10,213 nt of DNA from Bacillota bacterium (GCA_021779415.1 JAJYAS010000065.1:1-10213); one strand, 5' to 3'. Positions 1-5,874 are shown, numbered from the stretch's first letter. The notes: generated from the letters alone by a model not told the origin. Numbers and translations: made by a program.

Positions 1-100
1 AAGCATATTGGGCAAAGAAAGCCATAATTTTGTCTACAACCGGATGATGTCCAGCCCATTGATTGATGAGGTGGTAGCTGGAAAGGTCAAATAAATTCAT
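1..100 (-). CDS. Undecaprenyl-diphosphatase BcrC-like PAP2 phosphatase, N-terminal part
   Basis: Only the first 33 codons are in the window; the gene runs off the left edge. On the minus strand an ATG at 100-98 is preceded by GGAGG (114-110) nine bases upstream, and the frame stays open to base 1. The product begins MNLFDLSSYHLINQWAGHH and continues with PVVDKIMAFFAQYA. This resembles the amino end of BcrC/YbjG-type PAP2 phosphatases, where a short amphipathic stretch containing an IN/LA-G-x-x-x-x-x-D-x-x-M pattern precedes the first membrane helix. The family removes a phosphate from undecaprenyl pyrophosphate on the outer membrane face, so the lipid carrier can be reused for cell-wall synthesis. 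The catalytic motifs lie outside the window, so the assignment rests on the N-terminus alone. It is divergent from an ECF sigma operon, which fits control by envelope stress. Confidence 0.62.
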   Translation of the reverse strand, partial: MNLFDLSSYHLINQWAGHHPVVDKIMAFFAQYA

Positions 101-198
101 ATAATTTTTCCTCCATTTTAAGTACATTATGAATAGACTGTTTACTTATTGTTTTAAACTCTCCCGAAGTATATGGGGCGAGGGGATGGAAAAATGCT

Positions 199-735
199 GT
201 GACCGAGTTTGACTTAAAACTTATAGAAAGAATAAGAACTGGAGATGAACAATCCTTTACTGTTTTGGTCAAGAGCTATACTCCCTATGTCTACCGTACA
301 GTCTTTGCCTTACTACAAGACCGGAGCGAGGCTGAAGATGTCTCTCAAGAGGTTTTCATAAAAATATACCGTTCAATCGGGCAACTGGGTAACCCTCACG
401 CCTTTCACTCCTGGCTCAATAAGATTATTACTCATACCTGCCTTGATCGTCTTAAGAAGCAGTACCCGACACCAATAGCCGACTCGGAACTGGACATTGT
501 ATCGCAAGAGACAAGCCAACAATTGGATCAACATTTACTTATTCGGGATGCTTTACAGCGTCTCAGTAGCGAATATCGTGAAACATTGGTGCTCAGAGAG
601 TGGCAGGGATACAGTTATGAAGAAATCGCCAATATTTTGGGGGTTCCAGTCGGGACAGTAAAGTCAAGAATTCATACTGCTAGGTTGCAATTAAGGAAGA
701 TCCTCTCTGAAGGAGAACGGGAAAAGGAGTGGTAA
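199..735 (+). CDS. ECF-type RNA polymerase sigma factor (sigma-70 family)
   Basis: The 178-residue protein has the two-domain plan of extracytoplasmic-function sigma factors. Region 2 spans about residues 15-88, with the core-binding segment DRSEAEDVSQEVFIKIYRSI (41-60) and the -10-reading segment FHSWLNKIITHTCLDRLKK. Region 4 spans about 118-170, with the helix-turn-helix EEIANILGVPVGTVKSRIHTA (written here as residues 141-161). Length is normal for the family. The start is a GTG. An ATG five bases upstream runs into a stop after one codon. The ribosome site is weak (AGGGG at 181-185, rather distant), suggesting modest translation. The next gene is a zinc-type anti-sigma factor coupled to this one, which should hold it inactive at the membrane. 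I saw no obvious ECF-type promoter in the 98-base divergent region, so autoregulation is plausible but not shown. Confidence 0.93.
   Translation: MTEFDLKLIERIRTGDEQSFTVLVKSYTPYVYRTVFALLQDRSEAEDVSQEVFIKIYRSIGQLGNPHAFHSWLNKIITHTCLDRLKKQYPTPIADSELDIVSQETSQQLDQHLLIRDALQRLSSEYRETLVLREWQGYSYEEIANILGVPVGTVKSRIHTARLQLRKILSEGEREKEW
723..729 (+). promoter_or_regulatory. Ribosome binding site that decides a TTG start for the anti-sigma gene
   Basis: AAAGGAG lies inside the last codons of the sigma factor gene, eight bases before TTG at 738. The longer reading, a GTG at 729, would start on the last base of this same site and has no site of its own. TTG at 738 is therefore preferred, starting three bases after the sigma factor's stop. 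Confidence 0.6.
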
Positions 736-737
736 AG

Positions 738-1235
738 TTGGAATGTCAAGAATGCTTGGAACGGATGTCTGAATACATCGACGGAGAACTATGCAATTTC
801 GAGCATGCCGAAATTAAGGCTCATCTGATTTCCTGTCAGAATTGCCAGAACGTGGCGAGGGAGTTTCAGATGCTTCAAGAAAGGTTTCAGCGATCACTTG
901 AAAACTCTCCAGTGCCGATTGAGCTAGAACAACGTATTCTTATCGCCGTCGAGCAAGAGCAGCAAAAAGTTAGCAAGCAGAGTGTTTTTACGCTCATTAC
1001 TCTAGTTCTGTTGGGGAGTCCGCTTCTTCTTTTGTTACCATTCCTTCTTAGAATCGTTCATTTGTTTTATGCAACGGGCTATGCTTTTTGGCGGGTAAAA
1101 ACGGTTCTTCTGATGCTGTTGCCAACGACAACCAGTTGGGGAATTGGGGTTACATCTTTCTTTTTAAGTGTTTTCGGTATCTATATGATTCGAGCATTAT
1201 TACGGGGAAGCCGTTTGAAAGAGGTGTCTTTATGA
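738..1235 (+). CDS. Membrane-anchored zinc-type anti-sigma factor (zf-HC2/RsiW-like)
   Basis: The 165-residue protein (counted from TTG 738) starts with a cytoplasmic domain carrying the zinc anti-sigma signature H29-x3-C33-x2-C36 (HLISCQNC), plus C3, C6 and C19 nearby. This domain clamps the partner ECF sigma factor in the family. Residues 37-80 form a helical linker. From residue 83 on the protein is strongly hydrophobic, with about two to three membrane segments (roughly 83-107, 110-130 and 134-154) and a short basic tail. RsiW-type proteins usually have one helix, so the multi-spanning C-terminus is somewhat unusual and leaves little extracellular domain for signal-driven proteolysis. It sits directly behind the sigma gene, and its stop overlaps the next start (ATGA), so the three genes are translated together. 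Family assignment is firm; the signal is unknown. Confidence 0.85.
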   Translation: MECQECLERMSEYIDGELCNFEHAEIKAHLISCQNCQNVAREFQMLQERFQRSLENSPVPIELEQRILIAVEQEQQKVSKQSVFTLITLVLLGSPLLLLLPFLLRIVHLFYATGYAFWRVKTVLLMLLPTTTSWGIGVTSFFLSVFGIYMIRALLRGSRLKEVSL

Positions 1236-2077
1236 GATTCGTATACAGATTTGGCTTAGGAATAATTATTATCTCTATATTACTGTTCTCTTTACCCAAC
1301 TATGCTTTAGCGGATGCGATCGTTACGCAGGTGGGGGGCAATCCGATTACTGTTACTGAAGGTCATTCTGTTGAAACAGTTCTTAGTGTTGGGGCTGACG
1401 CCCGGATTGCCGGAAGTGTGACCGATGCCGTCTTTGTGGTTAATGGCAATGTGTATTTGGAGCCAACAGCCCAAGTGGATTTGGTCATTGACCTGGGTGG
1501 ACATGTTTACAATTCAGCGTTGAAAGGTGCCAAGACGGGAGTATTTGAAGTCAACTTTACGGAAAAGCTAATGAATGAGACCTTGCTTGCTGGAGCTTTG
1601 CTATTTGGGATTTGGGTTCTGAGAGTAGTGGTTAGTCTTTTAGGCATAGTTTTCTTTACTGGGTTGGGTTACTTCATGAGAAACCGTTTAAGTTCATCTG
1701 AAAACTTACTCTCTACAGCTTTTATCCGTTTATTCGGGATAGGCACGGCTTTTGTAATGTTACTCGTTTCTTTTGCGGTTTTACTTACACTGACGGTGTT
1801 TGGTATTCCGATTGCAGTTCTCATTCTCATCTTGGGTGTCATTGCAGCGGTTCTTGGGCTTGTTCCTGTTATGCAATTTGTTGGAAACAAGGTGTTGTCG
1901 CCAAGAATATTGGAGTACCCTGCTATTACAAGATGGTTAGCTCAATCAATATTATTTGTCGCCCTAGTTAGCCTTCCACTCATAGGTTTTGTTTTTCTCA
2001 TTGCTATGGGCTTAACTGGCCTAGGGCTAGCTTTAACCATAGGTTGGAGACATGTTAAACGACGCAAAGCGTCTTAA
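1232..2077 (+). CDS. Exported polymer-forming (bactofilin-like) multi-spanning membrane protein
   Basis: The ATG at 1232 overlaps the anti-sigma stop, with GAGGTG at 1221-1226 as ribosome site. A longer open frame reaching back to 1088 lies over the anti-sigma gene and is not credible. The 281-residue product opens with a basic and hydrophobic signal sequence ending in YALA-D (likely cleavage after A27). Residues about 38-95 contain short repeated beta strands (SVETVLSVGADARIAGSVTD, then VFVVNGNVYLEPTAQVD), the pattern of a bactofilin-like right-handed beta helix. Residues about 117-150, 165-215 and 238-270 form four or more membrane helices, ending in a basic tail. Such proteins commonly sit in ECF sigma operons, but their biochemical role is not established. 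The beta-helix part would face outward if the signal peptide is used. The fold call is by eye. Confidence 0.7.
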   Translation: MRFVYRFGLGIIIISILLFSLPNYALADAIVTQVGGNPITVTEGHSVETVLSVGADARIAGSVTDAVFVVNGNVYLEPTAQVDLVIDLGGHVYNSALKGAKTGVFEVNFTEKLMNETLLAGALLFGIWVLRVVVSLLGIVFFTGLGYFMRNRLSSSENLLSTAFIRLFGIGTAFVMLLVSFAVLLTLTVFGIPIAVLILILGVIAAVLGLVPVMQFVGNKVLSPRILEYPAITRWLAQSILFVALVSLPLIGFVFLIAMGLTGLGLALTIGWRHVKRRKAS

Positions 2078-2110
2078 ACTCGGCATTAGCCTTTGATGAA
2101 GGAGTAACCC

Positions 2111-3385
2111 ATGACTTCTCAGCTTCTAATCCACTATATTTCGCAATATGGTTATGCGGGATTATTCGTTATTTTAGGGACTTCCATTTTAGGACTTCCT
2201 ATTCCCGATGAATTTCTTATGACCTTTGTCGGTTTCTTAACTTATTCCGGTCAGCTTAACCTTTTTCTAGCCATTATTTCAGCGGCAACGGGTAGTGCTA
2301 CGGGGATTACTATCGCCTACATTTTGGGAAAATTCTTTCAGCAGAAAGTCTTGGGACATCTGAAGAAACATGCTGGAGGCCAACGGTTGGAAAAAGTGCT
2401 AAGTTGGTATCAATTGCATGGCGGGAAACTCCTGACTATCGGTTACTTTATTCCTGGTGTCCGCCATCTTTCCGGGTATATCGCTGGACTCAGTCAAATA
2501 AAATATCGCAATTTCGCCTTCTTTGCTTATCTCGGATTAATCTTGTGGACAACCCTCTTTATAACTCTTGGTCGGTTCCTCAGTAGTCGTTGGGAAACCT
2601 TTTTACCAATTATACATCGCTATGCTCTATTGCTAGGAACCACGGCTGTAGTTATTTTTATAATCTTCTACTATATATACAAGAAGCACGAGTATTTAAT
2701 GGCTTGGCTACGAGAACAACTATCTCTACTGCCTGGTCATTATTTATCCTTAGGTAAACAGCGTTTTTTTGTTACGGTTGGAGGTCTCATTTTTATTACG
2801 CTTTTTATCATACTAATGGGTCTAATTCAGGATTTCGTTTTCCATGAGGTGGGCGAGTTCGATAACCTCGTTGTTTCCTGGTTGGACATAACGTCTACCC
2901 CCTTGGTTGTTGGCTTAATGCGAGGGATTAATGCACTTGGTACTCATCTCTCAATAATGCTTTGGTTTGTGCTTGGAGTGGTTGTCCTGCGAGTAACAAC
3001 TAAGAAATGGGCACATGTGATTCCTTTGGCCTTAGCATGGGGCGGGGGTACAGTTATTGATCATCTGTTTCGGTTTTTCTTCCGTGGCGAAAATATCAAT
3101 ATCTTTGAAAATCTTACGCCGTTTCAAGCTCCAAGTTCAGGATTTCTGCTTGCCGCCATTTCTTTTTACGCCGTAACAGGATATATAATCGGGCGAAACA
3201 AATCATGGCTATCCCAAGTTATTATTCTTATATGCGGAATTGTTCTGATGGTTCTTTTAGCTCTTAGCCCGATTTACCTCCGTATCCATACGCCAAGTGC
3301 TATGGTTACAAGTTTAACCATGGGTGGATTATGGGCTATAGTGTGCGTTTTTGTTTATGAGTTTCGAGTTTATAAGACCGAATGA
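2111..3385 (+). CDS. DedA-family membrane transporter fused to a degenerate PAP2 domain
   Basis: The start is ATG 2111, behind AAGGAG (2099-2104) at six bases. The 424-residue protein has two parts. Residues 1-200 are a DedA/VTT domain: GLPIPDE at 28-34, the glycine-rich re-entrant region, and YFIPGVRHLSGYIAGL at 112-127, the family's signature with the key arginine R118. DedA proteins such as UptA return undecaprenyl phosphate across the membrane. Residues 215-420 look like a PAP2 lipid-phosphatase fold with about six helices. However, the usual PSGH motif reads PSSGF (341-345), and the usual SR-x5-H-x3-D motif reads SP-x5-H-x3-A (S386, P387, H393, A397). The catalytic histidine, an arginine and the aspartate are therefore absent. 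DedA-PAP2 fusions are known; this one looks catalytically dead in its second half. It lies 33 bases behind the bactofilin-like gene, likely in the same operon. Confidence 0.85.
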   Translation: MTSQLLIHYISQYGYAGLFVILGTSILGLPIPDEFLMTFVGFLTYSGQLNLFLAIISAATGSATGITIAYILGKFFQQKVLGHLKKHAGGQRLEKVLSWYQLHGGKLLTIGYFIPGVRHLSGYIAGLSQIKYRNFAFFAYLGLILWTTLFITLGRFLSSRWETFLPIIHRYALLLGTTAVVIFIIFYYIYKKHEYLMAWLREQLSLLPGHYLSLGKQRFFVTVGGLIFITLFIILMGLIQDFVFHEVGEFDNLVVSWLDITSTPLVVGLMRGINALGTHLSIMLWFVLGVVVLRVTTKKWAHVIPLALAWGGGTVIDHLFRFFFRGENINIFENLTPFQAPSSGFLLAAISFYAVTGYIIGRNKSWLSQVIILICGIVLMVLLALSPIYLRIHTPSAMVTSLTMGGLWAIVCVFVYEFRVYKTE

Positions 3386-3469
3386 CAAGATTATCCAAGG
3401 ACTTTTTCTCCCCGTAATGTTTATTCATTCATCAGTATTAATTGCAAAAGCAAAAAGTGAACCAAAGAA

Positions 3470-3493
3470 GGAATACTGTTTTTGTCATATTCC
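3470..3493 (+). repeat. Inverted repeat GGAATA...TATTCC upstream of the CopZ-like gene
   Basis: Six-base perfect arms (3470-3475 and 3488-3493) flank a T-rich 12-base loop. There is no T-run after the second arm, so it is not a normal terminator for the DedA gene. It lies just upstream of the promoter at 3518 and could be part of its control region. Arms this short can occur by chance. Confidence 0.25.
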
Positions 3494-3498
3494 AGACC

Positions 3499-3509
3499 GT
3501 AGGTCCTAC
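3499..3509 (+). promoter_or_regulatory. Candidate operator: palindrome GTAGG-T-CCTAC
   Basis: A perfect five-base dyad around a central T is centred 17 bases before the -10 box at 3521, where the -35 element would lie. The -35 sequence is otherwise poor. A palindrome in this position is typical of a site for a regulator that either blocks or helps RNA polymerase. The cognate regulator is not in the window. Confidence 0.35.
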
Positions 3510-3517
3510 TTTCAGCG

Positions 3518-3526
3518 TGATATAAT
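3518..3526 (+). promoter_or_regulatory. Extended -10 promoter for the CopZ-like/ynfA pair
   Basis: TGATATAAT is an exact match to the extended -10 consensus TGnTATAAT. Transcription would begin near 3532-3534. That leaves too little leader for a TTG start at 3539, supporting the ATG at 3560. No good -35 hexamer is present at 16-18 bases, which is usual for extended -10 promoters. Confidence 0.6.
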
Positions 3527-3559
3527 AAATATAACTATTTGGAAAAGGTTGTGGAAAAA

Positions 3560-4030
3560 ATGGGGGACTGTTGTGCTATTCAAATCGAACCAATCAAATT
3601 TGACTTTGGGTTTAGTTGCCCTGAGTGCGGTGATAAGGGCAGACCAATAAAAATTATTACTATAAAAAGCCTATTAGTGCCAAGTGCATTAGCTAAGCTA
3701 GAACCTTCAGCTTCTTACAAAATGTGTACCAACAAAGCCTGTTCCGTAGTTTATTTTAGCGATAAAAAAGGCATGTTTGAAGTAAAGGACTTAAAAGTCG
3801 ACGTCTACACAAAAAGCGATAACGAAGACTGCCCCATCTGTTACTGTTTCGGATGGACTAGGAAAAGAATACTACAAGAATTAGAAGAAACGGGCAAAAG
3901 CACTGCCTTAGACGAGATATCCGCACATACTAAAGCAGGTCGTTGTGGCTGTGAGGTAAACAATCCAGAGGGTTCTTGTTGCCTTGGCAACGTGAAACGT
4001 CTCTTGGAATCAATTACTAAGGAGAGCTAA
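3560..4030 (+). CDS. CopZ-type iron-sulfur/zinc protein lacking the copper (HMA) domain
   Basis: Start ATG 3560 is chosen because the promoter's transcript should begin near 3533 and AAAAGG (3543-3548) lies eleven bases upstream; an in-frame TTG at 3539 would have almost no leader. The 156-residue protein has 13 cysteines: C4-C5, C20-x2-C23, C56-x4-C61 followed by VVYF, C91-x2-C94-x-C96, C129-x-C131 and C140-C141. The order CPxC...C-x4-C-x-VVYF...CYC...C-x9-10-CC matches the N-terminal domain of Archaeoglobus fulgidus CopZ, which binds a zinc ion and a [2Fe-2S] cluster and resembles the bacterioferritin-associated ferredoxin fold. The C-terminal MxCxxC copper-binding domain of that protein is missing. 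Stand-alone versions are often annotated as putative iron-sulfur copper chaperones. The target metal is unknown. It is followed three bases later by ynfA, so the two are co-transcribed. Confidence 0.8.
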   Translation: MGDCCAIQIEPIKFDFGFSCPECGDKGRPIKIITIKSLLVPSALAKLEPSASYKMCTNKACSVVYFSDKKGMFEVKDLKVDVYTKSDNEDCPICYCFGWTRKRILQELEETGKSTALDEISAHTKAGRCGCEVNNPEGSCCLGNVKRLLESITKES

Positions 4031-4033
4031 CTC

Positions 4034-4360
4034 GTGTTTAACGCAATTATACTATTTGTTCTAGCTGGTTTAGCTGAAATAGGCGGAGGTTATTTGGTAT
4101 GGCTTTGGCTTAGGGAAGCAAGACCATTTTGGTATGGAATTATTGGAGGGTTAATCCTTATTATTTACGGGGTAATACCGACCTTACAGAAGTTCCCGAA
4201 CTTCGGCAGAGTTTATGCAGCCTATGGAGGGGTTTTTATTGTTCTTGCAGTTTTATGGGGCTGGGGAATTGATAAGAAAGCACCAGATATTTACGATTGG
4301 ATAGGAGCGGTTGTTTGTTTAATCGGGGTATCTATTATGTTATTGGCACCACGAAATTGA
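4034..4360 (+). CDS. ynfA: YnfA family (UPF0060) small membrane protein
   Basis: The 108-residue protein has four hydrophobic helices (about 3-22, 31-50, 62-79 and 86-106) and the family's hallmarks: [15 protein letters not shown] near the start, [12 protein letters not shown] in the middle, and DxYDWIGAxxCLIGV near the end. This family is related in size and topology to small multidrug resistance transporters, and enterobacterial YnfA has been reported to act in efflux. The start is GTG 4034, behind AAGGAG (4019-4024) at nine bases. This site overlaps the end of the CopZ-like gene, implying coupled translation. Pairing with a metal-binding protein suggests export or tolerance of a metal or toxic compound, but no substrate can be inferred from sequence. 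Family assignment is firm. Confidence 0.93.
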   Translation: MFNAIILFVLAGLAEIGGGYLVWLWLREARPFWYGIIGGLILIIYGVIPTLQKFPNFGRVYAAYGGVFIVLAVLWGWGIDKKAPDIYDWIGAVVCLIGVSIMLLAPRN

Positions 4361-4567
4361 CATAGGGTAATGTTCAGAAATATTAGAGTGGAATAATTTG
4401 GGCGTTTCGAAAGTCCTCCTACAGAAGAGAAAGATACTTAGTGTTTGTTGGATTAAAGTAATTGATGGGCGAGTATATAAAGGGAACATTTGAACACAGC
4501 GTCGGGAATACTCAAAGATTGGACATGTATTAAACTAATTTTACAAAAGTATTTGATTAGTATCAGT

Positions 4568-4579
4568 AATAACGTTATT
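4568..4579. repeat. Perfect 12-base palindrome AATAACGTTATT
   Basis: The palindrome has no loop, lies in AT-rich DNA and is followed by a short T-run. Without a loop it is a poor terminator; it may be a protein-binding site. No neighbouring copy was seen, so its meaning is unclear. Confidence 0.3.
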
Positions 4580-4621
4580 TTTTATAGTAAAAATAAAAAT
4601 TTTTAGCGAAAGGAATAACCC

Positions 4622-4669
4622 AAACCCGTAACGCTCCTTCAGCGAATGTTGAGGAGGTTACTGGTTTTT
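4622..4669 (+). terminator. Long imperfect hairpin with T-run, probable terminator or structured RNA
   Basis: AAACC (4622-4626) pairs with GGTTT (4663-4667), GTAAC (4628-4632) with GTTAC (4657-4661), and CTCCT (4634-4638) with AGGAG (4652-4656). There is one C/T mismatch and one bulged G. Inside, CAGC (4640-4643) can pair with GTTG (4648-4651), leaving a GAAT loop. The total is about 19 pairs. The stem runs into TTTTT, then GTGTTTT, on the plus strand. The opposite strand lacks a T-run. This fits a terminator for the ynfA transcript about 260 bases downstream, but the distance and complexity leave room for an independent small RNA. Confidence 0.5.
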
Positions 4670-4788
4670 GTGTTTTCCTAGATGAAAATTGAAAGGATGA
4701 TATTATTAGGCGAAATTGCAATTGTGGTGCAGAGGAGGGGTTTGTTTCCATCTTTGTTAAGGTTTTTTTATTGAACAAGTGGCAAAGA

Positions 4789-4816
4789 TTGCAAACGACC
4801 ACAAATTAGATAAACT
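4789..4816 (+). promoter_or_regulatory. Weak candidate promoter for the lipoprotein-kinase-regulator operon
   Basis: TTGCAA and TAAACT, 16 bases apart, each match four of six consensus positions. Transcription would start near 4823, within the inverted repeat at 4819-4835. It is the best sigma-A-like pair I could find in the 270 bases before the lipoprotein gene, but such matches are common by chance. Confidence 0.25.
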
Positions 4817-4818
4817 AG

Positions 4819-4835
4819 AGTGTAAGCACTACACT
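4819..4835. repeat. Inverted repeat AGTGTA-AGCAC-TACACT
   Basis: Perfect six-base arms (4819-4824 and 4830-4835) flank a five-base spacer. It sits about where transcription of the downstream operon might begin, so it could be an operator. No second copy was found upstream of the ferredoxin gene. Confidence 0.3.
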
Positions 4836-4938
4836 ACTGACAAGATAACCATACGTGACTTTAGGTCATTTATGCACCATCATGGAGTGAACTAGTAAGG
4901 ATAAAGAGACTTAGATTAATGGTTAGGAGCAAATACGT

Positions 4939-5874
4939 ATGCCAAAGGTAGTATTAATAATCTTGAGTACGATTCTTTTTCTCTGGCCTATAACGGGATG
5001 TTCAACGTTAACAAAAGAGAACGTCATTCCTCTCACTCAGGAAGATCAAAACCCGGTTACCGCCAAGATGGATGTGACTTCACCCGTCTATACGTTTAGC
5101 TATGATCGTAGGATGGATCCAGCAGAGGATGTGAAAATGTATGCGCCTTTCCTGAAGTACTTAGAAACAGCGACAGGTTATAATTTCGAACTTCGACCAA
5201 TGACCCCAAATCAAAACCTAATTGAGGAACTGGGCACAGGACGGGTGGATATTGCAGCTATTGGTACACTTAGTTACTTAAAAGCCCATCAAAAGTATGG
5301 AGTTCGTGCCGTTGTTCGAGGCATAACAGAACAAGGTAAAGCGGAATATCGGGCTCTAATTATAACTTCGACCAATAGCAACCTACGATCCCTAAGCGAC
5401 TTACGGGGCAAAACATTTACCTTTGGCTCAGATACCTCTACACAAGGTTATCTCATTCCGCGGATCATGCTTACCGAAGCAGGGGTTAACTTAACAGATC
5501 TTACAGGATATACGTTTGCCGGTTCACATTTCGACACTGCAAACGCGGTTATTAGTGGAAGATACGCCGCAGGAGGAATACAAGATACCTTGGGACGAGA
5601 GTTGTCAAATAAAGGACTGGTTCGAATCTTGGCGGAGTCTGAGGAATTTCCCAGCAGCACCATTTCAGTCTCCCCTTCTCTTCCAACGGATGTGGTAAAG
5701 AAGATCCAGGAAGCATTGTTAAAGTTTGCACCCGAAGGTAAAGATAAAGGTATGCTATATCATTGGGATCAAACTGAAATGCCACTAGGCTTTGTTTCAA
5801 CTGATGATAAAGACTTCGAAAAAGCAAGAATATGGGCTGTTCGTCTCGGCTTATTCAGCGGAGGGACAGAATGA
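4939..5874 (+). CDS. PhnD-family substrate-binding lipoprotein, likely ligand sensor for the adjacent kinase
   Basis: The start is ATG 4939 with AGGAG (4925-4929) nine bases upstream. The 311-residue protein begins with a lipoprotein signal ending in the lipobox ITGC (C21), so it is tethered to the outer face of the membrane. The mature part is a two-lobed periplasmic-binding fold of the phosphate/phosphite/phosphonate (PhnD) family: YAPFLKYLETATGYNFELRP near the start, VDIAAIGTLSYL, then GSDTSTQGYLIPR and AGSHFDTANAVISGR, the family's usual ligand-pocket region. No ABC permease or ATPase genes follow. Instead a histidine kinase overlaps its stop, so it is more likely a sensor component, as PhnD-like parts are in TtrS (fused) and AioX (separate). 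Apart from the lipid-bearing C21 I see no cysteine, so arsenite binding by thiols, as proposed for AioX, is unlikely. The ligand is unknown. Confidence 0.85.
   Translation: MPKVVLIILSTILFLWPITGCSTLTKENVIPLTQEDQNPVTAKMDVTSPVYTFSYDRRMDPAEDVKMYAPFLKYLETATGYNFELRPMTPNQNLIEELGTGRVDIAAIGTLSYLKAHQKYGVRAVVRGITEQGKAEYRALIITSTNSNLRSLSDLRGKTFTFGSDTSTQGYLIPRIMLTEAGVNLTDLTGYTFAGSHFDTANAVISGRYAAGGIQDTLGRELSNKGLVRILAESEEFPSSTISVSPSLPTDVVKKIQEALLKFAPEGKDKGMLYHWDQTEMPLGFVSTDDKDFEKARIWAVRLGLFSGGTE
5860..5865 (+). promoter_or_regulatory. Ribosome binding site fixing the kinase start at 5871
   Basis: GGAGGG lies five bases before ATG 5871, which overlaps the lipoprotein gene's stop as ATGA. An earlier in-frame ATG at 5832 would add 13 polar residues before the membrane helix and has no ribosome site. 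Confidence 0.7.

Larger units (their letters stand above)
4361..4938. other. 578-base intergenic region without a credible gene
   Basis: No frame here combines a start, a ribosome site and a recognisable protein. The first 200 bases show nothing definite. An AT-rich stretch (about 4530-4605) holds the 12-base palindrome at 4568-4579. A long hairpin follows at 4622-4667. A weak promoter-like pair, TTGCAA (4789-4794) and TAAACT (4811-4816) with a 16-base spacer, precedes an inverted repeat at 4819-4835. AGGAG at 4925-4929 serves the next gene. The gap may hold the 3' end of the ynfA transcript, an unrecognised RNA, or a decayed gene. Confidence 0.6.

Noticed and set aside
101..198. Promoter for the sigma factor operon (TTGTTT at 149 with TATATG at 170)
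   Set aside because: The spacer is only 15 bases and both boxes are weak; no ECF-type GGAAC/CGTC pair is visible either.
1088..1231. Upstream extension of the bactofilin-like gene to an ATG at 1088
   Set aside because: The added 48 residues lie entirely over the anti-sigma gene, lack a ribosome site and would put polar sequence before a clear signal peptide starting at 1232.
3351..3650. 99-residue open frame across the DedA gene end and the CopZ-like gene start
   Set aside because: It overlaps two well-supported genes in another frame, has no ribosome site and no family resemblance.
4575..4802. 75-residue minus-strand frame in the intergenic gap
   Set aside because: It starts at a GTG with no ribosome site, ends in low-complexity AT-rich codons, and crosses the hairpin at 4622-4667; the product resembles nothing I recognise.
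4606..4809. Plus-strand frame in the gap open for about 67 codons except for one TGA at 4690, containing two cysteines near its middle; considered as a selenoprotein or a broken gene
   Set aside because: No ATG/GTG start with ribosome site, no visible SECIS-like hairpin right after the TGA, and no known family; the open frame is probably chance.
5832..5870. Earlier in-frame start for the sensor kinase
   Set aside because: ATG 5871 has GGAGGG at five bases and overlaps the previous stop in the usual way; the earlier ATG has no ribosome site.
4939..5874. Phosphonate ABC transporter binding protein
   Set aside because: No permease or ATPase gene is adjacent; the gene is instead coupled to a kinase, so a sensor role is more likely than transport.
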